A program made the translations under genes and the position numbers. This document shows positions 33,760 to 42,329 of a stretch of 64,000 nucleotides of DNA, piece after piece. The stretch comes from Ectopseudomonas mendocina. Lineage in GTDB: Bacteria; Pseudomonadota; Gammaproteobacteria; Pseudomonadales; Pseudomonadaceae. The stretch spans positions 1 through 64,000 of the forward strand of contig NZ_JADTQG010000001.1 in assembly GCF_016008875.1 (NCBI RefSeq), given 5' to 3'. Under the pieces are notes generated by a model. That model was not told where the DNA came from, did not search any database, and saw nothing but the letters and a program-made list of their open reading frames with translations. Every line of letters starts with the position of its first letter. The first letter of the stretch is position 1.

Positions 33760-35203
33760 GGGCGGCGGCTCCCACATCCGGGGTGGAGGGCACGGCATCG
33801 ATGCGCTCACCGCTGCGTACCGTCAGCCAGGTGTTCCAGGCCATCAGCAGCATGCCGCTGGCGAAGATCGCCCCGCCCAGCAGGCGCACGACATAACCGG
33901 GGTGGCTGGCTTCCAGCGCCTCGACGAAGGAGTAGGTCAGCGTGCCGTCCTCGTTCACCGCGCGCCACATCAGGCCCTGGGTGATGCCGTTGACCCACAT
34001 CGAGGCGATGTACAGCACGGTGCCGATGGTGGCCAGCCAGAAGTGCGCGTTGATCAGGCCGACACTGTGCATCTGCGTGCGGCCGTACAGCTTGGGCAGC
34101 ATGTGGTAGAGCGCGCCAATGGAGATCATCGCCACCCAGCCCAGTGCCCCGGCATGGACGTGTCCGATGGTCCAGTCGGTGTAATGGGAAAGCGCATTGA
34201 CCGTCTTGATGGCCATCATCGGGCCTTCGAAGGTGCTCATGCCGTAGAACGCCAGCGAAACGACCAGAAAACGCAGGATCGGGTCGGTGCGCAGCTTATG
34301 CCAGGCGCCGGACAGGCTCATCATGCCGTTGATCATGCCGCCCCAGCTTGGCGCCAGGAGGATGACCGACATGGCCATGCCGAGGGTTTGCGCCCAGTCC
34401 GGCAGCGCGGTGTAGTGCAGGTGGTGCGGGCCGGCCCAGATATACAGGGTGATGATCGCCCAGAAGTGCACGATGGACAGCCGATAGGAATAGATCGGCC
34501 GCTCGGCCTGCTTGGGCACGAAGTAATACATCATCCCCAAAAAGCCTACCGAGAGGATGAAGCCGACCACGCTATGACCGTACCACCACTGGATCATTGC
34601 GTCGGTGGCGCCGGAGTACACCGAGTACGATTTGAGCAGCGAGACCGGTTCGGCGATGTGGTTGACCACATGCACCATGCCCGTGACGATGATGAAAGCA
34701 CCGTAGAACCAGTTGCCCACGTAGATGTGGCTCACCTGGCGACGGGCGATGGTGCCGAAGAACAGGTAGGCGTAGATCACCCACAACAGGGTGACCCACA
34801 GCGCGATCGGCCACTCCATCTCGGCATACTCCTTGGAGGAGGTGATGCCCAGCGGATAGCTGACGATCATCGCCAGCACGGCTGCCTGCCAGCCCCAGAA
34901 CAGGAAGTTGGCCAGGCCGTCGGAGATGATCCGTACCCGACAGGTACGTTGCAGCACGTAGAAGGAGGTGGCGAACAGAGCACCGCCGCCGAAGGCGAAG
35001 ATCACCAGATTGGTGTGGACCGGGCGGATCCGCCCGAAGCTGAGCCATGGAATACCGAAGTTCAGTTCGGGCCAGACCAGCTGGGCCGCGATGAACACAC
35101 CCATGCCCATTCCGAGGATGCCCCAGAACAGAGTGGTGAGGGTGAAACGGCGAACGATCTCGTAGTTGTAATAGTGGGGGGCAGTCGCAAGGGTAGCCAT
35201 CAT
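33752..35203 (-). CDS. ccoN: Orphan cbb3-type cytochrome c oxidase subunit I
   Basis: A 483-residue haem-copper oxidase subunit with about twelve membrane helices. Histidine ligands are visible: [10 protein letters not shown] (low-spin haem), [10 protein letters not shown] (Cu-B) with the HH pair in [11 protein letters not shown], and [12 protein letters not shown] (haem b3). No ccoO or ccoP follows, so this is an orphan isosubunit like CcoN4 of P. aeruginosa, which joins CcoO/CcoP made elsewhere and helps under low oxygen, cyanide or phenazine stress. A second ATG one codon on is an equal start candidate. Confidence 0.93.
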   Translation of the reverse strand: MMATLATAPHYYNYEIVRRFTLTTLFWGILGMGMGVFIAAQLVWPELNFGIPWLSFGRIRPVHTNLVIFAFGGGALFATSFYVLQRTCRVRIISDGLANFLFWGWQAAVLAMIVSYPLGITSSKEYAEMEWPIALWVTLLWVIYAYLFFGTIARRQVSHIYVGNWFYGAFIIVTGMVHVVNHIAEPVSLLKSYSVYSGATDAMIQWWYGHSVVGFILSVGFLGMMYYFVPKQAERPIYSYRLSIVHFWAIITLYIWAGPHHLHYTALPDWAQTLGMAMSVILLAPSWGGMINGMMSLSGAWHKLRTDPILRFLVVSLAFYGMSTFEGPMMAIKTVNALSHYTDWTIGHVHAGALGWVAMISIGALYHMLPKLYGRTQMHSVGLINAHFWLATIGTVLYIASMWVNGITQGLMWRAVNEDGTLTYSFVEALEASHPGYVVRLLGGAIFASGMLLMAWNTWLTVRSGERIDAVPSTPDVGAAAHA

Positions 35204-35518
35204 GATTCCGTCTTGCTGAGAATTTCAGGCGCGCTCTCCTGTCGCTCGGAATGGGCCGTTGGCCGGTTCACGAGCATGTCAGGTTTCGTAGAGAGCACCG
35301 AAAGTGTGCGGGACGAGTGATGGATTCGACTAATTAATAATAAATTCTGCTTTGTTCTATTTTTTTGATATCAATCCATGGTGTGCGACGCAGTAGCGCA
35401 CTGGATTGGTGCTGGTGCACCGAAATGGCTCGATGTGGAGCTAAGTATTTCTTCGCAGTTGATCGTTATGTATTTATAGAAATGCACTTGGCCAGCATTA
35501 AAATTCATACATAAGATG
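35204..35518. other. AT-rich intergenic region upstream of ccoN
   Basis: About 315 bp with no gene. It is notably AT-rich between 35330 and 35375 and contains the compact palindrome TTGATATCAA (about 35365-35374). That lacks the 4-base spacer of an Anr/FNR box, so I do not call it one. A promoter for the oxidase gene probably lies here. Confidence 0.5.
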
Positions 35519-35833
35519 TTACTGACTGTAGGCGGTGGCGATACCGCGGCGTTCTTCCAGGCAGTCGCTTGCACCGAGTTCGAACTCGCGGCAGATCAGC
35601 GGGCGCTGTGCATAGATGGTGCAGCGCATGGTGTCGCGGTCGAGCGCTATGCACCAGCCGTCGTCCAGGCGGCGCATGACCTCGCCGCCCCAGTCGTCGG
35701 TCTCGACGTAGCGTTGTGGCACGCCGGTGTCGCCGATCAGCATGACTTCCAGCTGGCAGCAGCAGGCCGCACAGGTGCTGCAACTGATCTCGGGGGTGGT
35801 CGGCAGTTGGGTGTGTGGGATGGTCTCGCTCAT
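35519..35833 (-). CDS. YkgJ-family cysteine cluster protein
   Basis: A 104-residue protein with the Cys cluster CSTCAACC near residue 18 and further cysteines in GWCIALD, MRCTIY, LICREFE and SDCLEE, the YkgJ/UPF0153 pattern, probably binding zinc or an Fe-S cluster. Function of the family is not established. Single gene, same strand as its neighbours. Confidence 0.9.
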   Translation of the reverse strand: MSETIPHTQLPTTPEISCSTCAACCCQLEVMLIGDTGVPQRYVETDDWGGEVMRRLDDGWCIALDRDTMRCTIYAQRPLICREFELGASDCLEERRGIATAYSQ

Positions 35834-35896
35834 GGAGCGGCAGTGTACGCCACGCCGTGGCGATCAGGGACTTGGACTGACAGGCGCGACGCGACC

Positions 35897-36424
35897 CTAA
35901 GCCGAGCGTCGGCTACGCAGGCTCTGCTCGTATTGCGCGCGATACAGCCTGGCGAAGCCGTGTAGTACCGGCATCACAACGGCCCAGATCAGCGCCAGAA
36001 TGGCCAGGGTTTGCCAGGTGCCGAGCGGCAAGGTCACACCTGCGATCTTGGCGCCGCCGTAATAAGACAGCGGTGCGGCAAGTGCGCCCAGCAGGCTGCC
36101 GCGCCACCAGGGCTGCGCCGTCCAGGCCAGGCAGTGGTTGAGCGTGCTGGCCAGCAGCAGCCAGAGTAGCGCCAGCCACAGGGGGATCAACTGGCGCGGT
36201 TCGCCGAAGTCGAACACCCCGAGGTTGAGCAGAAAACTGTCCAGCGCACTGCCGGCGAGAAACACGCTGAGCAGCAGCTTGCCTTCCGCTGCCCAGCTGC
36301 TGACCCACAGCAGGTGCACGCCGATGATCGCCGCCACTACCAGCAGCCAGGGGCCATCGCCGGCGAACACGCAGACGAGCCAGCCGAGCTGGAACAGGAG
36401 GGCGTTGGCGATCAGCTTAGGCAT
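35897..36424 (-). CDS. DUF2878 inner-membrane protein
   Basis: A 175-residue protein with about five to six membrane segments (for example LIANALLFQLGWLVCVFAG and WLALLWLLLASTLNHCL) and the conserved NxxLFQxGW start of DUF2878. It is the last gene of the long light-response operon, its ATG overlapping the end of the methyltransferase gene by 8 bases. It is likely to serve the same lipid-modification function, but the role is unknown. Confidence 0.85.
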   Translation of the reverse strand: MPKLIANALLFQLGWLVCVFAGDGPWLLVVAAIIGVHLLWVSSWAAEGKLLLSVFLAGSALDSFLLNLGVFDFGEPRQLIPLWLALLWLLLASTLNHCLAWTAQPWWRGSLLGALAAPLSYYGGAKIAGVTLPLGTWQTLAILALIWAVVMPVLHGFARLYRAQYEQSLRSRRSA

Positions 36425-37691
36425 CGAAGTTTCCTAACAGTGGCGCAGGGCGAGCGGCCGGTTTGGCCAGCAGCAGTTGCGCGGTGCCAATGGTGCGTTC
36501 GAGGAAGCCGCCTTCGCAATAGCAGAGGTAGAACTCCCACAGGCGATAGAAGTAATCGTCGTAGCCCAACTGCTCCAGACGCTGGCGGGCCTGGCGCAGG
36601 TTGTCATGCCACAGGCGCAGGGTGCGCGCGTAATGCAGGCCGAAGTCTTCCATGTGATGCAGGTTGAGGTCGGTATGCCGGGTGACCACGTCTAGCATCT
36701 TCTGCACCGAGGGCAGGGCGCCGCCGGGGAAGATGTAGCGCTGGATGAAATCCACCGAGCGGCAGGCCTGCTCGTAGCGCTGGTCGCGAATGGTGATGGC
36801 CTGCAGCAGCATCAGCCCTTCGGGCTTGAGCAGGCGCGCGCACTGCTCGAAATAGGTGGGCAGGTAGCGGTGACCGACGGCCTCGATCATCTCGATGGAA
36901 ACCAGCTTGTCGTATTGGCCTTCGAGGTCGCGGTAGTCTTCCAGCAACAGGATCACGCGGTCCTCCAGACCCAGCTCGCGGATGCGCCGCGCGGTGTAGG
37001 CGTGCTGCTCGCGCGACAGCGTGGTGGTGGTCACCCGACAGCCGTAACGGCTCGCGGCGTAGAGCGCCATGCTGCCCCAGCCGGTGCCGATTTCCAGCAG
37101 ATGATCGGAGGGCTGCAGGGCGAGCTTCTGGCAGATACGTTCGAGCTTGTTCAGCTGCGCCTGCTCCAGGCTGTCGTTCTCGCTCCTGAACATGGCTGCC
37201 GAGTACATCATGGTCGAGTCGAGAAACTGCTCGAACAGATCGTTGCCCAGGTCGTAGTGCGCGGCGATGTTGCGTCGCGAGCCCTGCCGGGTGTTGCGAT
37301 TGAGCCAGTGCAGGCCCTGGATCAGCGGGCGCCCGAGACTTGCCAGGCCGCCCTCCATGGCATCCAGTACATCGAGGTTGGCGACGAAGATGCGGATTAC
37401 CGCCGTCAGGTCCGGCGTGCTCCAGTACCCGTGGATATAGGCCTCGCCCGCGCCGATGGAGCCGTTGCCGGCCACCAGGCCCCAGATGGCAGGGTCGTGC
37501 ACCCGGATCTCGGCGCGCAGCTCGCTCTGCGGCGTGCCGAAATGCAGGGTGTCGTTGCCCTCCTGGATCAGCAGCAGGCCGTGGCGCAAGCTCTCCAGTT
37601 GGCGCAGTACGGCGCGTCGCAAGAGGCTGGCACCGATACCGTTGCCACTGCGTACCAGGCTTCGGGTAGAGGTCAGGCTAGAGCTCTTCAT
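36417..37691 (-). CDS. Cyclopropane/furan fatty-acid synthase-like methyltransferase
   Basis: A 424-residue SAM-dependent methyltransferase of the cyclopropane-fatty-acid synthase family. The SAM loop is LEIGTGWGSMALYAA; downstream blocks are TTTLSREQHAYTARRI, KLVSIEMIEAVGHRY and QRYIFPGGALPS. It modifies unsaturated acyl chains of membrane phospholipids. Its operon (FAD oxidoreductase, DUF1365, SDR) matches the cluster containing the light-induced gene called ufaM in P. putida, so a furan-fatty-acid product is likely. It overlaps DUF1365 by 14 bases. Confidence 0.88.
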   Translation of the reverse strand: MKSSSLTSTRSLVRSGNGIGASLLRRAVLRQLESLRHGLLLIQEGNDTLHFGTPQSELRAEIRVHDPAIWGLVAGNGSIGAGEAYIHGYWSTPDLTAVIRIFVANLDVLDAMEGGLASLGRPLIQGLHWLNRNTRQGSRRNIAAHYDLGNDLFEQFLDSTMMYSAAMFRSENDSLEQAQLNKLERICQKLALQPSDHLLEIGTGWGSMALYAASRYGCRVTTTTLSREQHAYTARRIRELGLEDRVILLLEDYRDLEGQYDKLVSIEMIEAVGHRYLPTYFEQCARLLKPEGLMLLQAITIRDQRYEQACRSVDFIQRYIFPGGALPSVQKMLDVVTRHTDLNLHHMEDFGLHYARTLRLWHDNLRQARQRLEQLGYDDYFYRLWEFYLCYCEGGFLERTIGTAQLLLAKPAARPAPLLGNFDA

Positions 37692-38481
37692 GGTGCATGT
37701 CCTTCACGTGCGGGCGGGCAACGCGCAAGTGGCCTTGCGCGGGGGTGTGGTCGAAAATCGGGATACGCTTGAGCAGCAGGCGCAGGGCCTGCCAATAGAT
37801 GGCGGCCAGGGTCTTGCCGGTCATCCACGGGAAACTGAGCAGATAGCGATGCAGGCTGGCGCGGTCGAGCGCCTGGCGCTGCAGGCTGAGGCTGGCATCG
37901 AAGACCTTGGTCTCGCCTTGCCAGTCGGCCATGTGCACGCCAAGACGTTCGCCCACCGCGCTGAAGCTCATGCGGTATTCCAGTTCGCGCGGCAGGAAGG
38001 GCGAAACATGAAAGGCCTTGTCCACGCTGACCTGGTGACGCCCGTCGCCCTCTGCCGGCAGCACGTAGTGATAGCGCTCGCGCCACGGCGTGTTGCTGAC
38101 TTCGCAAAGAATCGCCACCAGGCGTTCCTCGCTGTCATGGCAGTAGAAAATGCTCACCGGATTGAAGGCCAGGCCCCAGCTGCGCGGCTGCGTCAGTACG
38201 CAGATGCGCCCCTGCGGGCGCGCGCCCAGTGCCTCCTCGACGAGATCGCGCACCGCCTGGTGCAGCGCCACGCCCTGGCGCGTGGCCTTGGGCAAATAGT
38301 CGGTCTCGCGGAAGGCGAACGGCGCGAAGCGGCCGGAGCCGGCCAGCGCCGAGAGCGCGAACAGCTGCGCCTGCTCGCTCAGGTCGAGATACAGCAGGCC
38401 CATGCGATAGCGAAAGGCATGGGCGCGCGGGGCGAAGCGGCGATGCTGCACCCAGCCGCCGTACAGGGCGCTGTACATCAC
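37678..38481 (-). CDS. DUF1365 family protein
   Basis: A 267-residue protein of DUF1365: the conserved N-terminus SALYGGWVQHRRFAPRAHAF, the block LTQPRSWGLAFNPVSIFYCH and FHVSPFLP. It is nearly always found between an FAD oxidoreductase and a Cfa-like methyltransferase and is thought to help the unusual fatty-acid pathway; no catalytic role is proven. The start (GTG 38481 or ATG 38478) overlaps the upstream stop. Confidence 0.9.
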   Translation of the reverse strand: MMYSALYGGWVQHRRFAPRAHAFRYRMGLLYLDLSEQAQLFALSALAGSGRFAPFAFRETDYLPKATRQGVALHQAVRDLVEEALGARPQGRICVLTQPRSWGLAFNPVSIFYCHDSEERLVAILCEVSNTPWRERYHYVLPAEGDGRHQVSVDKAFHVSPFLPRELEYRMSFSAVGERLGVHMADWQGETKVFDASLSLQRQALDRASLHRYLLSFPWMTGKTLAAIYWQALRLLLKRIPIFDHTPAQGHLRVARPHVKDMHHEEL

Positions 38482-39725
38482 AGCGTTTCTCCGAAGGTGC
38501 GTGCCACGCGTAAGGCGCTGATCACGCCGTCTTCATGGAAGCCGTTGGCCCAGTAGGCGCCGCAGTAATAAGTGTGCTGGGCGCCGAGGAATTCCTCCCA
38601 GCGCGCCTGGGCAGCGGTGCCGGCCAGGCTGTATTGCGGATGGGCGTACTGGAAGCGCGCAAGGATCTTGGTCGGGTCGATGGCAGCCGTCTGGTTGAGG
38701 CTGACGCAGAATGTGGTATCGCTCTCGACGCCCTGCAGGATGTTCATGTTGTAGGTGACGGCTGCAGGCTGATCGGTCGGCCCGCCCAGCCGATAGTTCC
38801 AGCTGGCCCAGGCCAGCTGGCGCTTGGGTAGCAGGCGCGTGTCGGTGTGCAGCACCACGTCATTGTTGGCGTAGGGCAGGGCGCCGAGAATGTCCTGCTC
38901 CTGAGCGCTGGCCTGATCGAGCAGGGCCAGGGCCTGGTCGCTATGGCAGGCGAAGATCACCTTGTCGAAGCGCTCGGCGCCGGCTGCGCTGTGCAGGGTA
39001 ACGCCGTCCTGATCACGGACGACGCGGCTGACCGGGCAGTTGAGGCGAATGCGTTCGGCGAAGCTTTCGGTCAGCGGGGCCACGTAGCTGCGCGAGCCGC
39101 CTTCGATCACCTGCCAGGTCGGCCGGTCGCTGACCGAGAGCAGGCCGTGGTTCTTACAGAAGCGTACGAAGAACTGCAGCGGGAAACCGAGCATGTCGGC
39201 CAGCGACATCGACCAGATGGCCGAGCCCATCGGCACGATGTAATGCTCGATAAAGCGGCGGCCGTAGCCGTTGCGCTCGAGGTATTGGCCGAGAGTGACA
39301 TCGGCGCCGATGCGGTTGCTGGCCAGGTCGTCCAGCGACTGACGATTGAAACGCAGGATGTCGCGCAGCATGCCCCAGAACGCCGGCGACAACAGGTTGC
39401 TGCGCTGGGCGAACAGGGTGTTGAGGTCGTGGCCGTTGTACTCCACGCCGGTGGCCGGGTCGCTCACCGAGAAGCTCATTTCGGTGGGTTTGTAGCGCAC
39501 CCCGACCTGCTCCAGCAGGCGAATGAAGTTGGGATAGGTCCAGTCGTTGAAGACGATGAAACCGGTATCGATGGCGTAGTTTCGCCCCTCCACCTGCACG
39601 TCGACGGTGTGGGTATGGCCGCCGATCCAGTCGCTGGCCTCGAACACCTGGATGTCGTGCCGGCGGTTGAGCAAATAGGCGCAGGTCAGGCCGGCGATGC
39701 CGCTGCCGACGATGGCGATTTTCAT
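38478..39725 (-). CDS. FAD/NAD(P)-dependent oxidoreductase (amine-oxidase fold)
   Basis: A 415-residue flavoprotein. The dinucleotide-binding loop VGSGIAGLTCAYLLNRRHDI is at residues 5-24, followed by the second FAD motif DWIGGHTHTVDV. The fold resembles phytoene desaturases and amine oxidases. In the Cfa/DUF1365 cluster it is the probable desaturase or oxidase acting on the methylated acyl chain. ATG overlaps the SDR stop as ATGA. Confidence 0.88.
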   Translation of the reverse strand: MKIAIVGSGIAGLTCAYLLNRRHDIQVFEASDWIGGHTHTVDVQVEGRNYAIDTGFIVFNDWTYPNFIRLLEQVGVRYKPTEMSFSVSDPATGVEYNGHDLNTLFAQRSNLLSPAFWGMLRDILRFNRQSLDDLASNRIGADVTLGQYLERNGYGRRFIEHYIVPMGSAIWSMSLADMLGFPLQFFVRFCKNHGLLSVSDRPTWQVIEGGSRSYVAPLTESFAERIRLNCPVSRVVRDQDGVTLHSAAGAERFDKVIFACHSDQALALLDQASAQEQDILGALPYANNDVVLHTDTRLLPKRQLAWASWNYRLGGPTDQPAAVTYNMNILQGVESDTTFCVSLNQTAAIDPTKILARFQYAHPQYSLAGTAAQARWEEFLGAQHTYYCGAYWANGFHEDGVISALRVARTFGETL

Positions 39726-40477
39726 GCGTTGTCCTCGTTACGCGCCAGACGGCGACCTATGGCCAGTTGCAGGCTGCTGGGAAGGCTGCCGAGCAGTTTC
39801 AGGACGGCGATGAAGGGAGTGGGAAAGGCGATTTCGTGCGGGCGCTTGTCCAGGCGCGCGGCGATATGCCGGGCGGCGCGCTCCGCCGGCCAGCGCATGG
39901 GCATGGGGAAGTCGTTCTTCTGCGTCAGCGGCGTATCGACGAACCCGGGGCTGACCAGGGTGACGTCGATGCCTTCTGCCGCCAGGTCGATGCGCAGCGT
40001 CTGCATCAAATAACGTATGGCCGCCTTGGACGCGCCGTAGGCTTCGGCTCGTGGCAGCGCCAGGAAGGTTACCGAACTGCCGACCCCGACCAGATGCGGG
40101 CGCTCACCCTGGCGCAGCAGAGGCAGGGCGGCTTCAATGCAGTAGCTGGCGGAAAGCAGGTTGGCGCTGACCACGCGTTCGATCATCGCCGCCTCGAACT
40201 GGCGAACCTCGACGTATTCGCAGGTGCCAGCGTTGAGGATCGCGCAATCCAGCGCCCCCCACTGCTGAGCGATGCGCTCACCGATGGCGCGCACCTGCTC
40301 GGGATCGGTCAGATCACCGGGGGCCACCAGCACCTGCTCGCCATAGCGTGCGGCCAGGACTTGCAGCGGGCCCGTGCTGCGGGCGCTGAGCGCCATTCGA
40401 TGGCCGGCGCGCAGCAATTCCTCGGCCAGGGCCGCGCCGATGCCGCTGCTGGCGCCGGTCAGCCAGATGCGTTTCAT
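39722..40477 (-). CDS. Short-chain dehydrogenase/reductase
   Basis: A 251-residue classical SDR. The cofactor loop is TGASSGIGAALAEELL, NAG lies in AILNAGTCEY, and the catalytic residues Ser (VGVGSSVTFLA) and Tyr/Lys (AYGASKAAI) are in the expected order. It sits in the light-response operon between SnoaL and the FAD oxidoreductase, both with 4-base ATGA overlaps. Substrate unknown; lipid-linked chemistry is likely from context. Confidence 0.9.
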   Translation of the reverse strand: MKRIWLTGASSGIGAALAEELLRAGHRMALSARSTGPLQVLAARYGEQVLVAPGDLTDPEQVRAIGERIAQQWGALDCAILNAGTCEYVEVRQFEAAMIERVVSANLLSASYCIEAALPLLRQGERPHLVGVGSSVTFLALPRAEAYGASKAAIRYLMQTLRIDLAAEGIDVTLVSPGFVDTPLTQKNDFPMPMRWPAERAARHIAARLDKRPHEIAFPTPFIAVLKLLGSLPSSLQLAIGRRLARNEDNA

Positions 40478-40896
40478 GCCAGCCTCCGTTTCAGCCAGGC
40501 GATCACGCGGCCAAGCACGGGCAGGTGCTCGTAAAGCAGCGCGCCGGCATCGAAGTAGTCGCGGTGCCGGTAGACGCGCTCGCGCCAGAGCAGGTGCGAG
40601 CAGCCTTCCACGGCGATTTCGGCACCGCCGCGCAGGCGCGGGTGGCGGTAGTACATGGTCCAGCGCAGGTAGCCTTCGTCGTCTGCGACCTGGTCGAAAC
40701 CGTGAAACTCGAAGCGCAGCGCCTCGACGTTGGCGTACAGCTCGGCGAAGTAGCGGCGCATCTCGCTCAGGCCGTGCACTTCATGCAGCGGGTCGCGAAA
40801 CAGCACATCGTCGCTATACAGCTCGCCCAGGCGATCGAGGTTGTCCTTGTTCAGCGCGGCGAAGCGCTCGGCGAAGTCGCGCAGGAAGGTGCTCAT
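40474..40896 (-). CDS. SnoaL-like/NTF2-fold protein
   Basis: A 140-residue protein of the NTF2-like/SnoaL group: the N-terminal helix RFAALNKDNLDRLGELYSDD, FRDPLHEVHGLSEMRRYF and a beta-sheet ending with DYFDAGALLYEHLPVLG. Such proteins are small cyclase or isomerase-like enzymes or carriers. ATGA overlaps on both sides tie it tightly to phr and the SDR gene. Confidence 0.85.
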   Translation of the reverse strand: MSTFLRDFAERFAALNKDNLDRLGELYSDDVLFRDPLHEVHGLSEMRRYFAELYANVEALRFEFHGFDQVADDEGYLRWTMYYRHPRLRGGAEIAVEGCSHLLWRERVYRHRDYFDAGALLYEHLPVLGRVIAWLKRRLA

Positions 40897-42329
40897 GCCA
40901 TGACCTCGCGGCCCGGAAGGTTCTTGAACGCGGCCAGGGCGCGCTCGCGCGAGCGCGACAGGTCGACGATCGGCCGCGGATAACCGGATGGCGCGAACAG
41001 GCCGCCGAGCGCGGACGGATCATGGATGTCGCGCTTGTTCAGCGCGGCCAGCTCCGGCACCCACTGGCGAATGAACTGGCCATCGGGGTCGAATTTCTGC
41101 GACTGGCTGATCGGGTTGAAGATGCGGAAGTAGGGTGCGGCATCGGTGCCGGTGGAGGCGCTCCACTGCCAGCCGCCGTTGTTCGCGGCCAGGTCGCCAT
41201 CGATCAGGTGACGCATGAAGAAGCGCTCGCCCTCGCGCCAGTCGATCAGCAGGTTCTTGGTCAGGAACATGGCGACGACCATGCGCAGGCGGTTATGCAT
41301 CCAGCCGGTTTCCCGCAGTTGGCGCATGGCCGCGTCGATGATCGGCAAACCGGTGCGGCCCTCCTGCCAGGCGGCCAGCTCCTGCGGCGCGTTGCGCCAG
41401 GGCAGCGCCTCGGTTTCCAGGCGAAAGGCCCGATGCCGCGATACCCGCGGGTAACCGACCAGTATGTGCTTGTAGAACTCGCGCCAAAGCAGCTCATTGA
41501 TCCAGGTAACGACGCCCTGGTTGCCGCTGTCGAATTCGCCACGGTTGGCGGACAGGGCGGCATGCAGGCATTGCCGGGGCGAGAGGATGCCGGCGGCCAG
41601 GTAGGCCGAAAGCTGGCTGGTGCCCGGTTTGGCGGGGAAGTCGCGTTCGTCCTGGTAGAAGGCCACCTGTGCGTCGGCAAAGTGCTCCAGACGTTGCTGC
41701 GCCGCTTGCTCTCCGGCAGGCCACCGCAGGCGCAAGCCGTCGCTGGGCGTGGCGAAGCCCTTGACGCTGTCGGGAATGGCGTCGCGCTTCACGTCCAGCG
41801 GCGTCTGCGCCTTCGGCAGCGCGACCGGCGCCGGCATGGCTGTGTGCAGGCGCTCGTAGCAGACCTTGCGGAACTGGCTGTAGACCTGAAAGTAACCACC
41901 GGACCGTGTCAGCACGCTGCCCGGCTTGAACAGAAGCTGGTCGAGATGGCTGTGCCAGGTGATCGCCTGCTGGTTGAGGTAGGCGCTGACCTGCCGATCA
42001 CGCTGGCCTTCGTTGATGCCGTATTCCTCGTTGGCGTGCACGGCGCAGATGTTGTGCTCCTGGCAGACATCGGCGACCAGGACCGGCACTTCGCTCCAGT
42101 CATGGCACTGGCGCACCAGCAGCGGCACGTTGAGTGCGGCCAGGGCCTTGCTCAGCTCACGCAGGTTGCGCAGCCAGAAGTCCACCTTGCACGGCGCGTC
42201 GTCGTGGCGCTGCCATTGGCCGGGCGTGACAAGGTACAGGGCAATGGTCGAGCCGCTACTCATGGCCTGGCTCAGGGCGGTGTTGTCCTGAATGCGCAGG
42301 TCACTGCGAAACCACATCAGTTGTTGCAT
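40893..42329 (-). CDS. phrB: Deoxyribodipyrimidine photo-lyase
   Basis: A 478-residue class I CPD photolyase. The start (ATG 42329, MQQLMWFRSDLRIQDNTALS) is the conserved N-terminus with the antenna-binding DNA_photolyase domain; the upstream extension is rejected. The FAD domain shows GVVTWINELLWREFYKHIL, the tryptophan-rich electron path, and the LxGxLAANNGGWQWSASTGTD-type region that contacts FAD and DNA. It repairs UV dimers with blue light, which fits its light-regulated operon. It overlaps the MerR gene by 13 bases. Confidence 0.96.
   Translation of the reverse strand: MQQLMWFRSDLRIQDNTALSQAMSSGSTIALYLVTPGQWQRHDDAPCKVDFWLRNLRELSKALAALNVPLLVRQCHDWSEVPVLVADVCQEHNICAVHANEEYGINEGQRDRQVSAYLNQQAITWHSHLDQLLFKPGSVLTRSGGYFQVYSQFRKVCYERLHTAMPAPVALPKAQTPLDVKRDAIPDSVKGFATPSDGLRLRWPAGEQAAQQRLEHFADAQVAFYQDERDFPAKPGTSQLSAYLAAGILSPRQCLHAALSANRGEFDSGNQGVVTWINELLWREFYKHILVGYPRVSRHRAFRLETEALPWRNAPQELAAWQEGRTGLPIIDAAMRQLRETGWMHNRLRMVVAMFLTKNLLIDWREGERFFMRHLIDGDLAANNGGWQWSASTGTDAAPYFRIFNPISQSQKFDPDGQFIRQWVPELAALNKRDIHDPSALGGLFAPSGYPRPIVDLSRSRERALAAFKNLPGREVMA

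Noticed and set aside
33344..35320. 658-codon open frame on the plus strand opposite ccoN
   Set aside because: Low-complexity translation antisense to a clear twelve-helix oxidase subunit; no ribosome site or domain.
35365..35374. TTGATATCAA as an Anr/FNR box upstream of ccoN
   Set aside because: The half sites are right but the required 4-bp spacer is missing, so it does not fit TTGAT-N4-ATCAA.
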